Of a stretch of 64,000 bases of DNA, positions 57,410 through 64,000 are shown piece after piece (position 1 is the first letter of the stretch; each line of letters starts with the position of its first letter). The notes under the pieces were generated by a model. It did not search any database, was not told the origin of the DNA, and worked only from the letters and a program-made list of their open reading frames with translations. Both the position numbers and the translations under genes were made by a program. The stretch is from Brachyspira alvinipulli ATCC 51933. Its GTDB lineage: Bacteria; Spirochaetota; Brachyspiria; Brachyspirales; Brachyspiraceae. The stretch lies in contig NZ_JADF01000008.1 in NCBI RefSeq assembly GCF_000518245.1, positions 214,043-278,042 on the forward strand. Reading direction: 5' to 3'.

Positions 57410-58771
57410 GTGGAAGCTTCATTAATTATAATATTAGTGCTAATAGTTTTATTGGGTTTCGCAACCAATTATGTTATAAAAAGTGGGTCATATCCTATAA
57501 AACTAAAAAAAATTGTTCAGGCTTATAATGATCAAAATTATGATGTAGCCATGAGAGAAATAAATAATTTAGACCCTAAGTATAAAAAAGATGCAAATAT
57601 ATTATGGATGAGTGCTAATATATATTATAAGCAGCAGCAGTATATACTGGCTATGGCAGCATTGCAGAATATGATAGATGGTGCATATTTTTCTAAAGAA
57701 TTAACAGAATTAACTGTAAGAGAATTCCTAGCAAAAATATATGAACAAACAGGCAATACTAAAAAAGCAATAGATGAATATGATATGATTACAAAAATAA
57801 GAGATAATGATTATGATTCTCTATTTAAAGCAGGTAATGTTTGTTATCAATATGGAGAATGGGTACAAGCTCAAAAATATTTATCATTAGCTGTAGGACA
57901 TAATGACAGTAACCCTCAGTTATTATATATGTTGGCATACTGTTTTTATAAAATCCGTTCATACCATGCTGCCCAGCAAAACATAGAAAAAGCTATAGCA
58001 TTGGATTCTACAAATGCTCAGTATCACCTATTACTTGGTGAAATATTATCTTCAAGCAGAGACTTCCAAAATGCTATTAAAGAATTAGAAATTGCTTATG
58101 ACAGTAATGAGATATCAGATAAAGATAGTATATCTTTAAATCTTGCTAATTCATATTATGAACTTGGAAATTATAGTAAGGCAAGAGAATATTATGGACA
58201 GGTATTAAATAAAGAAAATGTACCTAATGAAAAAGTAGTAGATGAAAGATATAGATATGCAGAAACTTTAGTTAAAAATAAACAATTTGAAGCTGCAGTA
58301 AAACAATGGGAAATAATAAAATCAATTAGAAATATATACTTAGACGTTGATCAGAAATTAAAAACATATAGTTCTATCATTGCTAATAATGCATTCAGAA
58401 CTGCTTTGGAAATGGATATTATAGAATATTTGGAAAAGTATTTCTACAGAATATTAACATTAAATGGTTATGTAGTTACAGATCATACTAAGAAATCAGA
58501 TACATTAGTATTTTTCGTTACTATAAAGAAATTTGGTTCTGAGGGACAATCATATAAGAGTACATTTGCTTTAGATACTTCCGGATATCCTATGAGACAG
58601 GAAACTGTAGATCAATTTATGGAATATGCAAGAGTATATAAGAGTGCTCACTCATTCCTAATAAGTATAGGTGACTTTGCACCTAACCTAAAAATTGATG
58701 ATACAGTAATGATTATTGAACCAGAAAGATTTGAAGCTATTATTGAAGGTGTTATATCATTTAGTGATTAA
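57410..58771 (+). CDS. Membrane-anchored TPR protein with possible nuclease-fold C-terminus
   Basis: The 453 residues have an N-terminal membrane helix (1-22) and TPR repeats from about 30 to 300 (QNYDVAMREIN, LLYMLAYCFYKIRSYHAAQQN, NLANSYYELGNYSKAREYYGQVL). The C-terminal domain (about 335-453) has YLEKYFYRILTLNGYVVTDHTKK and later FMEYARVYKSAHSFLISIGDFAPNLK. Its layout resembles Mrr-type restriction-endonuclease-fold domains, but the acidic-Glu-x-Lys active site is not evident. The start is GTG with AAGGGAAAAG upstream. A strong terminator ends the operon. The domain call at the C-terminus is tentative. Confidence 0.65.
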   Translation: MEASLIIILVLIVLLGFATNYVIKSGSYPIKLKKIVQAYNDQNYDVAMREINNLDPKYKKDANILWMSANIYYKQQQYILAMAALQNMIDGAYFSKELTELTVREFLAKIYEQTGNTKKAIDEYDMITKIRDNDYDSLFKAGNVCYQYGEWVQAQKYLSLAVGHNDSNPQLLYMLAYCFYKIRSYHAAQQNIEKAIALDSTNAQYHLLLGEILSSSRDFQNAIKELEIAYDSNEISDKDSISLNLANSYYELGNYSKAREYYGQVLNKENVPNEKVVDERYRYAETLVKNKQFEAAVKQWEIIKSIRNIYLDVDQKLKTYSSIIANNAFRTALEMDIIEYLEKYFYRILTLNGYVVTDHTKKSDTLVFFVTIKKFGSEGQSYKSTFALDTSGYPMRQETVDQFMEYARVYKSAHSFLISIGDFAPNLKIDDTVMIIEPERFEAIIEGVISFSD

Positions 58772-58809
58772 TGTAAGTAAGATTAGCTCATTTATTATAC
58801 TCTATTAAT

Positions 58810-58848
58810 AAAAAAGGTTATGATAATATTTTTATCATAACCTTTTTT
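58810..58848. terminator. Strong bidirectional terminator between the TPR gene and tsf
   Basis: AAAAAAGGTTATGATAA (58810-58826) pairs perfectly with TTATCATAACCTTTTTT (58832-58848). It ends in T runs on both strands between convergent genes. Confidence 0.93.
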
Positions 58849-58871
58849 AAGTTTAATTAAAATCTCTATTA

Positions 58872-59729
58872 TTAATTTAAACCTAAAGAAACTATTACAA
58901 AGTTTTTAATGTTTGCAGTAGCACCTGCTTCTTTAGATATTTCATCTATCAAACTTTTAATAGATATTTTGTTATCAGTAAATAATTTTTGGTCTATAAG
59001 AACAGACTCAGAATACCAAGAACTCATTTTACCTTCAACTATTTTTTCTACCATATTTTCTGGTTTTCCAGCATCTCTAACTTGTTTTTCAAAGATTTCT
59101 TTTTGCTCTTTAACAGCATTTGCATCAACACCTTCTCTATTCAAAGCTAAAGGTTTTTCACTAGCAACATGCATAGCAATTTGATCAGCTATTTCTTGAC
59201 ATTTTCCTTTAGGCTTAACATCAAATTCAACTACAGCAACTAGTTTATTGTTAAAGTGAGCATAAGTACCGAAGAAACCGTCTGTTTTCATAACTTTTAC
59301 ATCTGCAAGAACAGTTTTTTCACCCCATTTCTGTATACCTTCATTTATCATGCCTTGAATAGTATCTCCGTTAGGACCTTTAGCATTTAAAAGTGCATCT
59401 ACAGAAACATCAGAAAGCTCCATAGCTGTATTTGAAATTGCTTTAGCTAAATTTATGAATAATTCATTTTTAGCAACGAAATCTGTTTCACATTGAAGTT
59501 CTATACAAGCAACTTTAGTTTTATCATCATTAACACAAAAACCTATAGAACCCTCTTTAACTGTACGTTCATTTTTTTTAGCAGCAACAGCCGCACCTTT
59601 TTCTTTAAGAAGGCGAATTGCCTTATCCATATCACCATCAGTTTCTTGAAGAGCTTTTTTGCAGTCCATTATACCTACACCAGTACGCTCTCTAAGTTCC
59701 TTGATAGTATCCATACTAATATTTGCCAT
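58872..59729 (-). CDS. tsf: Elongation factor Ts
   Basis: EF-Ts recycles EF-Tu-GDP. The 285 residues begin with a UBA-like domain, IKELRERTGVGIMDCKKAL, near residue 9. VACIELQCETDFVAKNELF follows, the contact that displaces Mg2+ in EF-Tu. The dimer-type core then shows MHVASEKPLAL and the coiled coil. An AAAGGATAAAATT ribosome site precedes the ATG. It is 45 bp downstream of rpsB, the usual order. Confidence 0.97.
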   Translation of the reverse strand: MANISMDTIKELRERTGVGIMDCKKALQETDGDMDKAIRLLKEKGAAVAAKKNERTVKEGSIGFCVNDDKTKVACIELQCETDFVAKNELFINLAKAISNTAMELSDVSVDALLNAKGPNGDTIQGMINEGIQKWGEKTVLADVKVMKTDGFFGTYAHFNNKLVAVVEFDVKPKGKCQEIADQIAMHVASEKPLALNREGVDANAVKEQKEIFEKQVRDAGKPENMVEKIVEGKMSSWYSESVLIDQKLFTDNKISIKSLIDEISKEAGATANIKNFVIVSLGLN

Positions 59730-59774
59730 TAATTTTATCCTTTATATTAAAATATTTTATTTATAGTTTGCAAA

Positions 59775-60587
59775 TTAATCATCATCTTCCTGAGAAACAC
59801 CATACTGTTCAGCAATAGCCTCAGCAGCTTCTGTAGCACTATTATCATAAACTTCTTCAACTATCTCAGAAGAAGAATCTGTTTTAGCTAATGTTTCTTT
59901 ACCTGCTTCATTTTGTCCTTCTATAACAGCAGAAGCAACAACACCTGCAAATAAGCTGATAGCTCTAATAGCATCATCGTTACCAGGTATAGGATGATCT
60001 ATAACTTCAGGGTTACAGTTAGTATCAACAACAGCAACAACTGGTATTCCTAATTTTCTAGCTTCACTTACAGCAATGGCTTCCTGCATCGGATCTATTA
60101 CAAAAAGCATATCTGGTAAATTTTCCATATCTTTAATACCAGCAAAGTTTTTCTCTAATCTTTCTTTTTCTTTAAGAAGAAGTATAACCTCTTTTTTAGG
60201 AAGTTTATCAAATGTACCATCAACCTCTTCTTTTTCTATTCTTTTAAGTCTTGCAATACTTTTTTTGATAGTAGCAAAATTTGTAAGCATACCTCCAAGC
60301 CAGCGATTATTAACATAGTACATATCGCATTTCTCAGCAGCTTCTTTGATGCTTTGTGATGCTTGTTTTTTAGTTCCAACGAAAAGAACATTTCCGCCGT
60401 TTCTAGCCATTTCTTTAACAGCATCATAAGCTTTTTTAACATAAGTTAAAGTTTTCATAAGGTCAATGATATAAATATCATTTCTCTCTTGGAAAATAAA
60501 AGGCTTCATTCTAGGATCCCATTTTCTAGTTGGGTGTCCGAAATGTACGCCTGCCTCTAAAAGGTCTTTCATAACTGGTAATGACAT
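59775..60587 (-). CDS. rpsB: 30S ribosomal protein S2
   Basis: S2 is a 30S assembly protein. The 270 residues start [20 protein letters not shown], with [45 protein letters not shown] and [26 protein letters not shown] (broken at Val). It has an extended acidic tail after about 235. I start it at the ATG at 60587: AAGGA is 7 bases away, whereas the upstream in-frame ATG (60593) is only one base from it. A terminator-like hairpin ends 14 bp before this start. It is co-transcribed with tsf. Confidence 0.97.
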   Translation of the reverse strand: MSLPVMKDLLEAGVHFGHPTRKWDPRMKPFIFQERNDIYIIDLMKTLTYVKKAYDAVKEMARNGGNVLFVGTKKQASQSIKEAAEKCDMYYVNNRWLGGMLTNFATIKKSIARLKRIEKEEVDGTFDKLPKKEVILLLKEKERLEKNFAGIKDMENLPDMLFVIDPMQEAIAVSEARKLGIPVVAVVDTNCNPEVIDHPIPGNDDAIRAISLFAGVVASAVIEGQNEAGKETLAKTDSSSEIVEEVYDNSATEAAEAIAEQYGVSQEDDD

Positions 60588-60600
60588 AATCATATCCTTT

Positions 60601-60635
60601 AAAATAAAAATAGAGTACCGACTACGGCACCCTAT
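60601..60635 (-). terminator. Terminator-like hairpin in the rpsB leader
   Basis: On the minus strand ATAGGGTGCCG (60635-60625) pairs with CGGTACTCTAT (60620-60610) over a TAGT loop, giving 11 pairs including two G-T. TTTTTATTTT follows at once. The T run stops just before the rpsB ribosome site, so it is placed as an attenuator. It could also be a protein-binding hairpin. Confidence 0.65.
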
Positions 60636-60741
60636 CCATAAATTCCAGACATTATTTTAAAACATTAATAGTATAAAAAATCATAATGCTTTGATTACTA
60701 ATTTAAGTAACAACGTCTTTTCTATATTCAAAATTTATAAT

Positions 60742-60792
60742 GAATAATTAAGAACGTTTTGCTATTATGGAAAAGTTTACCAATATAATCGG
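60742..60792 (-). repeat. Leader repeat copy A (rpsB)
   Basis: About 52 bp resemble the stretch at 61151-61201, with roughly 83 percent identity counted by eye. The common core is CTATTATGGAAAAGTT followed by CCAATA. It lies at the start of the presumed rpsB transcript. On the minus strand TATTGG can pair with CCA-TA-ATA around a 9-nt loop in both copies. Confidence 0.55.
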
Positions 60793-60800
60793 TGTATAAT

Positions 60801-60829
60801 ATACTATCATATAATAAAAAAAATGTCAA
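60801..60829 (-). promoter_or_regulatory. Promoter of rpsB-tsf
   Basis: On the minus strand TTGACA (60829-60824) and TAGTAT (60806-60801) are 17 bp apart. A start near 60794 gives a leader of about 205 nt. The interval from 60830 to 60902 shows nothing further. Confidence 0.6.
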
Positions 60830-60902
60830 TTATTTTTTATTAAAGTAAATTAGATTTTATATTTACCATAATAACTTTATAAAACTATAAAATAATTGTA
60901 TA

Positions 60903-61100
60903 TTACTCACCTGCTAATACAATTAACAATACAATACTGATTATTATTATAAATGTATTGATTAAAGCTAATATGAATAATATACGTTTAATATATAGAA
61001 TTATTTTTTTATTTATACTATCATCTTTAATACTCTTTTGAACAATATGCAATATTGCGGACAATGAAAATAATATAATTATAAAAATAATAAAAAACAT
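60903..61100 (-). CDS. Small two-helix membrane protein of unknown function
   Basis: This 65-residue product consists of two long hydrophobic helices (about 2-18 and 39-62) joined by a charged, Lys-rich loop. Such hydrophobic frames can arise by chance in A+T-rich DNA, and the ribosome site is weak (GAG 4 bases before the ATG). In its favour, the balanced charge loop looks protein-like, and the leader repeat shared with rpsB lies about 50 bp upstream on the same strand. No known family is recognised. Confidence 0.45.
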   Translation of the reverse strand: MFFIIFIIILFSLSAILHIVQKSIKDDSINKKIILYIKRILFILALINTFIIIISIVLLIVLAGE

Positions 61101-61150
61101 AAACTCATTATATTACAAGTACAATAAATATTCAATTATCTTGACATTAA

Positions 61151-61201
61151 GAATAATTTAAAAACATTTTACTATTATGGAAAAGTTCTCCAATACAGCC
61201 G
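61151..61201 (-). repeat. Leader repeat copy B (upstream of the small membrane protein)
   Basis: This is the partner of the 60742-60792 element, with the same 16-bp core and same orientation. It lies about 50 bp before the small minus-strand frame and about 100 bp before msrB on the other strand. Confidence 0.55.
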
Positions 61202-61238
61202 TCATCATATATAAAAGTTAATAATGTTTTAAATAAAT

Positions 61239-61266
61239 TTGTAAAAAATATAAATAGCATTATAAT
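61239..61266 (+). promoter_or_regulatory. Promoter of msrB
   Basis: TTGTAA (61239-61244) and TATAAT (61261-61266) are 16 bp apart. A leader of about 25 nt with an AGAGG ribosome site follows. Confidence 0.65.
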
Positions 61267-61297
61267 ATTATAAATAAAAGTTAGAGGTATATAATAA

Positions 61298-61660
61298 ATG
61301 GAAAAAAGAGAACTTACAGAAGAAGAAAGAAATGTCATTATTTTCAAAGGCACAGAATACCCTTTTATAGGTGAATACAATGATTTTTTTGAGGAAGGTA
61401 TATATTGCTGCAAACAATGCGGGGCAGAATTATACCGCTCTGAAGACAAATTCAAATCTCATTGCGGATGGCCTAGTTTTGATGATGAAATAAAAGGTGC
61501 AGTAAGGCGCTCATTAGATGAAGACGGATACAGGATAGAAATTACATGCAATAACTGCGGCGGGCATTTGGGACATGTATTTCAAGGAGAACATCTTACA
61601 GAAAAAAATATAAGACATTGTGTAAACTCTATATCATTAATATTCAAACCTAAAAAATAA
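61298..61660 (+). CDS. msrB: Peptide methionine-R-sulfoxide reductase MsrB
   Basis: MsrB repairs R-methionine sulfoxide in oxidised proteins. The 120 residues carry two zinc-binding pairs, in [11 protein letters not shown] (Cys38 and Cys41) and [14 protein letters not shown] (Cys84 and Cys87). CGWPSFD and the catalytic Cys108 in [12 protein letters not shown] are also present. It is a stand-alone MsrB without a fused MsrA. It has its own promoter and may relate to oxygen tolerance of this presumed anaerobe. Confidence 0.96.
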   Translation: MEKRELTEEERNVIIFKGTEYPFIGEYNDFFEEGIYCCKQCGAELYRSEDKFKSHCGWPSFDDEIKGAVRRSLDEDGYRIEITCNNCGGHLGHVFQGEHLTEKNIRHCVNSISLIFKPKK

Positions 61661-61679
61661 ATTTTATTAGGAGATTATT

Positions 61680-61888
61680 ATGGAAAATAAAGAAAACATT
61701 ATAAAACTAATAAATGAACTTAGTATAAATAACTCTACCAGTGAAACATTAAATATAAATAATACGGTTTTTTATAAAAATAAAATGCTTTAATGATGGC
61801 ATCTTATTTTGGTTTTGATGATATAGTTAAGAATTTAATAGGAAATAATAGAACATTAATATTATATAAATCAATTCTAAGCAAGTAA
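61680..61888 (+). pseudogene. Degenerate ankyrin-repeat gene fragment
   Basis: A good ribosome site (AGGAG) precedes an ATG opening a 37-codon frame that ends at 61793. A second frame of 31 codons begins in the TAATG overlap (ATG at 61793) and reads MMASYFGFDDIVKNLIG, which looks like part of an ankyrin repeat (consensus A-x-x-x-G-x-x-x-I-V-x-x-L). I read this as a frameshifted, truncated remnant. Two small co-translated peptides are possible but less likely. From 61889 to the terminator at 61962 nothing further is seen. Confidence 0.45.
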
Positions 61889-61961
61889 AGATTCTATTTT
61901 TCACTACTCATAAATATAATAAGTAAAAATATATATTATACAAAACAAAATATTTTTAATA

Positions 61962-62000
61962 AAATAAAAGGGCTTATATAAAAATATATAAGCCCTCTAT
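61962..62000 (-). terminator. Terminator of the Ala/Gly symporter gene
   Basis: GGGCTTATATA (61970-61980) pairs perfectly with TATATAAGCCC (61985-61995) around AAAA. On the minus strand TTTTATTTT follows. Confidence 0.9.
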
Positions 62001-62024
62001 ATTCAGAAACTATAAATTATATAT

Positions 62025-63452
62025 TTATTTTTCTTTACTATCTCTTTCTTTCTTAAAGTCCTGATAACCTTTAGATAAAACAGCAACTGTACCACTTAAA
62101 GCCAATACACCTATAATGTTAGGAATAACCATCATAGCGTTAAAACAGTCAGATAAAGACCATACTAAATCAACTTTTAAAGTAGAACCAATAAATATAA
62201 ATATTATAGCAAGAATAGAATAAACTCTTACAGCTTTTTCACCAAATAAATATCTAATGTTCTGTTCACCGAAGAAATACCAAGCAATGATTGTAGAAAA
62301 TGCAAAGAAGAATAAAGATATAGCTACAAACATAACACCTATGCTTCCAAATTTAGTTTTGAAAGATTCCTGTGCTAAACCTATACCTTTAAGTGTTTCA
62401 GGAATAGTAGCTTGAGTTACATTACTATTATATACTTGATCTAAAACTCCAGAAGTAAGCATTACTAAAGCAGTTAAAGTTACTACTAGGAATACAGCAA
62501 ATACACCCATTATAGCAACAGCACCTTGTTCACATGGATGTTCAACGTCAGCTAAAGCGTGAGCGTGAGGAGTAGAACCCATACCAGCTTCGTTAGAGAA
62601 TAAACCTCTTGCGATACCTAAACGTACAGCATTCATTACAGCAATACCTATAGTACCGCCTACTACAGCCTGAGGATCAAAAGCACCTACAAATATCATT
62701 CTGAAAGCCTCAGGTATTTTACCTATATTAAGAATTAAGAAAGCAAGAGCACCTAATATGTATAATACACCCATTATAGGAACTATTTTTTCTGTAGTCT
62801 TAGCTATTCTTCCTATACCTCCTAAGAATATGAATCCTGCAAGTACAGCAACTACTATACCGATTATCACTTTATTAACACCAAAAGCGTTATTGAAAGC
62901 AACACCTATAGAGTTTGACTGAACCATATTACCCATAAATCCTAAAGCAAGAATTATCAATATAGAAAATAATCCTGCTAAAAATTTACCAAAACTATTT
63001 TTAAATGCCTGTCTTATATAATATGAAGGACCACCTATCCATTTACCTTCTTTAGTTTTTTCTCTAAAATGAATAGCTAAACTAGCTTCAGCAAATATAG
63101 TAGCCATACCCAAAAATGAAGATACCCATAGCCAGAATACCGCACCAGGACCGCCTGCTAATAAAGCAGTAGCTGTACCTGTTAAGTTACCTGTACCAAC
63201 CTGACCAGCTATAGAAGTAGCTAATGATTGGAAAGAACTGATTTTTCCTTCTTCTGTACCTGATTTTTTTGATGTTTTTGTGAAACTGCGTTTAGCACTA
63301 TAAACAAACTCTCTTACTTGAACAAATTTTAATCTAAAAGTAAGAAATAGACCTGTACCTACTAATAATATAATTAGTAAAGGATCCCATAAAAACCCGG
63401 CAACCTTATTAACTATTACTAATAATTGATCATTAAATTGTTCAAATGTCAT
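62025..63452 (-). CDS. Alanine/glycine:cation symporter (AGCS family)
   Basis: The 475-residue transporter has about 11 hydrophobic helices. Family marks are ATSIAGQVGTGNLTGTATAL near 88, PGAVFWLWVSSFLGMATIFAE, and GLFSNEAGMGSTPHAHA near 290. It imports alanine or glycine with Na+. The neighbouring upstream gene on the same strand is a probable glycine-reductase subunit, which suggests glycine supply for Stickland-type fermentation. An AGAGG ribosome site is present. The leader carries a small peptide frame and hairpins. Confidence 0.94.
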   Translation of the reverse strand: MTFEQFNDQLLVIVNKVAGFLWDPLLIILLVGTGLFLTFRLKFVQVREFVYSAKRSFTKTSKKSGTEEGKISSFQSLATSIAGQVGTGNLTGTATALLAGGPGAVFWLWVSSFLGMATIFAEASLAIHFREKTKEGKWIGGPSYYIRQAFKNSFGKFLAGLFSILIILALGFMGNMVQSNSIGVAFNNAFGVNKVIIGIVVAVLAGFIFLGGIGRIAKTTEKIVPIMGVLYILGALAFLILNIGKIPEAFRMIFVGAFDPQAVVGGTIGIAVMNAVRLGIARGLFSNEAGMGSTPHAHALADVEHPCEQGAVAIMGVFAVFLVVTLTALVMLTSGVLDQVYNSNVTQATIPETLKGIGLAQESFKTKFGSIGVMFVAISLFFFAFSTIIAWYFFGEQNIRYLFGEKAVRVYSILAIIFIFIGSTLKVDLVWSLSDCFNAMMVIPNIIGVLALSGTVAVLSKGYQDFKKERDSKEK

Positions 63453-63503
63453 AACTTTTACCTCTTAATTCTTAGATTTTTTAATAAACAAAACTTCATT
63501 GAA

Positions 63504-63597
63504 TGTCTAAAATAGACAAAAAAATGAATAGCCCAAACTTAAACCAATAACTAATTTCTAATAAAAATCAGAAATACCAATGAATAGTTATATTGGA
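63504..63597 (-). promoter_or_regulatory. Structured leader of the Ala/Gly symporter gene
   Basis: CCAATAACTA (63544-63553) can pair with TAGTTATATTGG (63586-63597, two-base bulge), enclosing ATTTCT/AGAAAT (63555-63560 with 63571-63576). A separate perfect hairpin TGTCTA-AAA-TAGACA lies at 63504-63518. The long hairpin begins within the last codons of the small frame at 63588-63623. No riboswitch family was recognised. Confidence 0.4.
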
Positions 63598-63623
63598 TAA
63601 GCTGCATGATAAAGTACAAGCAT
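63588..63623 (-). CDS. Possible leader peptide (11 codons) of the symporter gene
   Basis: ATG at 63623 is preceded by a perfect AGGAG at a 6-base distance. It opens the short frame MLVLYHAAYPI, whose last codons lie inside a hairpin arm. Two consecutive Ala codons are notable next to an alanine/glycine transporter. A chance occurrence remains quite possible. Confidence 0.3.
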   Translation of the reverse strand: MLVLYHAAYPI

Positions 63624-63660
63624 AATAAACTCCTATAATTTTAATATTTTTTAATGAAAA

Positions 63661-63708
63661 TAAAAAAAATGGAAACACTAGATATTATTTTTAATAACTA
63701 ATGTTCCC
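63661..63708 (-). terminator. Strong terminator after the glycine-reductase fragment
   Basis: On the minus strand a 17-base arm GGGAACATTAGTTATTA (63708-63692) pairs with 63687-63671 over an AAAA loop, with 14 of 17 Watson-Crick pairs plus wobbles. An 8-base T run follows at 63669-63662. Confidence 0.85.
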
Positions 63709-63776
63709 ATAATTTGCAAAACTAGTAAAAGAGATTACTATAATTGTAATTAGTCTTTATGATGGATAATCTTAAA

Positions 63777-64000
63777 CTAAGATATAAATCCGCCTTTTTT
63801 CAAAATAGATTCTGCATTTTCTTTATTCTTTTCACTCACTAATATGATAGGCCCAGTACAACCCATACCAGACTCAGCATATATACCATTTTCCATAACT
63901 AATTCTACAGCTGCATCTAAATCCATAACTTCTACACCAGGTATTTGAGCAGTTACAACTTCTTTTGCTACTGTAGGTTTAGCCTTCTCTCCACTGCCAG
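63777..64000 (-). CDS. grdD: Probable glycine/sarcosine/betaine reductase component C subunit (GrdD-like), 3' end
   Basis: The last 74 codons of a minus-strand gene entering from the right edge are visible. The product ends with GVEVMDLDAAVELVMENG, then IYAESGMGCTGPIILVSEK and a final KKGGFIS. The IYAESGMGCTGP stretch and ending match, from memory, the C-terminus of the PlsX-like component C subunit of glycine reductase, which releases acetyl phosphate. Only a fragment is seen, so the subunit assignment is moderate. Glycine reductase is used in Stickland fermentation; the next gene downstream is a glycine/alanine symporter. From 63709 to 63776 I see nothing else. Confidence 0.62.
   Translation of the reverse strand, partial: GSGEKAKPTVAKEVVTAQIPGVEVMDLDAAVELVMENGIYAESGMGCTGPIILVSEKNKENAESILKKGGFIS

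Noticed and set aside
61147-61455. 102-codon minus-strand frame overlapping msrB
   Set aside because: It is antisense to the conserved part of msrB and runs through the leader repeat, with no sign of being a protein.
63691-63719. Possible symporter promoter TTGCAA-17-TATTAA on the minus strand
   Set aside because: It overlaps the terminator hairpin at 63671-63708, so the hexamers probably reflect the hairpin sequence.

Overview
The window is a very A+T-rich chromosomal segment from a spirochaete, most probably Brachyspira. I infer this from the base composition, the flagellar operon order fliF-fliG-fliH-fliI-fliJ, the many TPR proteins and methyl-accepting chemotaxis proteins, the anaerobe-type metabolism (a glycine-reductase fragment next to an Ala/Gly symporter) and the overall protein character. 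No species assignment is possible by eye. I see no IS element, prophage, integrase or CRISPR array. Most of the window is chromosomal core with a few accessory genes.

Layout. 0-6.1 kb: the 3' part of a YhaN-like SMC-type ATPase, a NYN nuclease with two OST-HTH domains, prephenate dehydrogenase, a candidate small RNA and RNase R. 6.2-15.6 kb (minus strand): an exported TPR/NHL/VWA-like protein, tRNA-Thr(GGT), the fliF-G-H-I-J operon ending in a lytic transglycosylase, and a CinA-type amidohydrolase. 15.9-23.9 kb: a TPR protein, a tRNA-dihydrouridine synthase, a divergent PTS pair (EIICB and EIIA), an NtrC-type two-component system and an MFS exporter. 24-33.9 kb: a SpsF-like cytidylyltransferase, a GIY-YIG protein, a chemoreceptor, TsaD, an orphan SAVED protein, a flavoprotein reductase with a solitary EIIB, GyrB and a zinc alcohol dehydrogenase.

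34.0-36.4 kb is the most unusual operon: a NADAR protein, an ADP-ribosylglycohydrolase and a six-helix membrane protein. The first two families both remove ADP-ribose, so this looks like a de-ADP-ribosylation module without a visible transferase. 36.6-45.6 kb: an unknown TPR protein, a second chemoreceptor, a TM2 protein and an operon of Na/Pi cotransporter, GDP-fucose synthase, GDP-mannose dehydratase and an alpha-1,3-fucosyltransferase, which together can make and transfer L-fucose. 45.6-54.0 kb: a LysM lytic transglycosylase (apparently a lipoprotein with a non-standard start codon), OppA, a D-2-hydroxyacid dehydrogenase, an unknown membrane-anchored protein, a TPR protein, an XPB-type helicase and a CsaA-like protein. 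54.2-58.8 kb: an ATP-grasp protein fused to a degenerate FMN-oxidase-like barrel, then a degenerate GGDEF membrane protein and a TPR protein with a possible nuclease-fold tail. 58.9-64 kb: rpsB-tsf with a terminator-bearing leader, a small membrane protein sharing a 52-bp leader repeat with rpsB, MsrB, an ankyrin remnant, an Ala/Gly symporter and the 3' end of a probable grdD.

Transcription signals are unusually readable. Several TTGACA/TATAAT-like promoters with 16-17 bp spacers and many T-tailed hairpin terminators separate the operons. Starts were moved inward from the longest open frame where a Shine-Dalgarno site lies inside the extension (fliJ, crr, the first chemoreceptor, the EIIB gene, csaA, rpsB, spsF and the 50-kb unknown).
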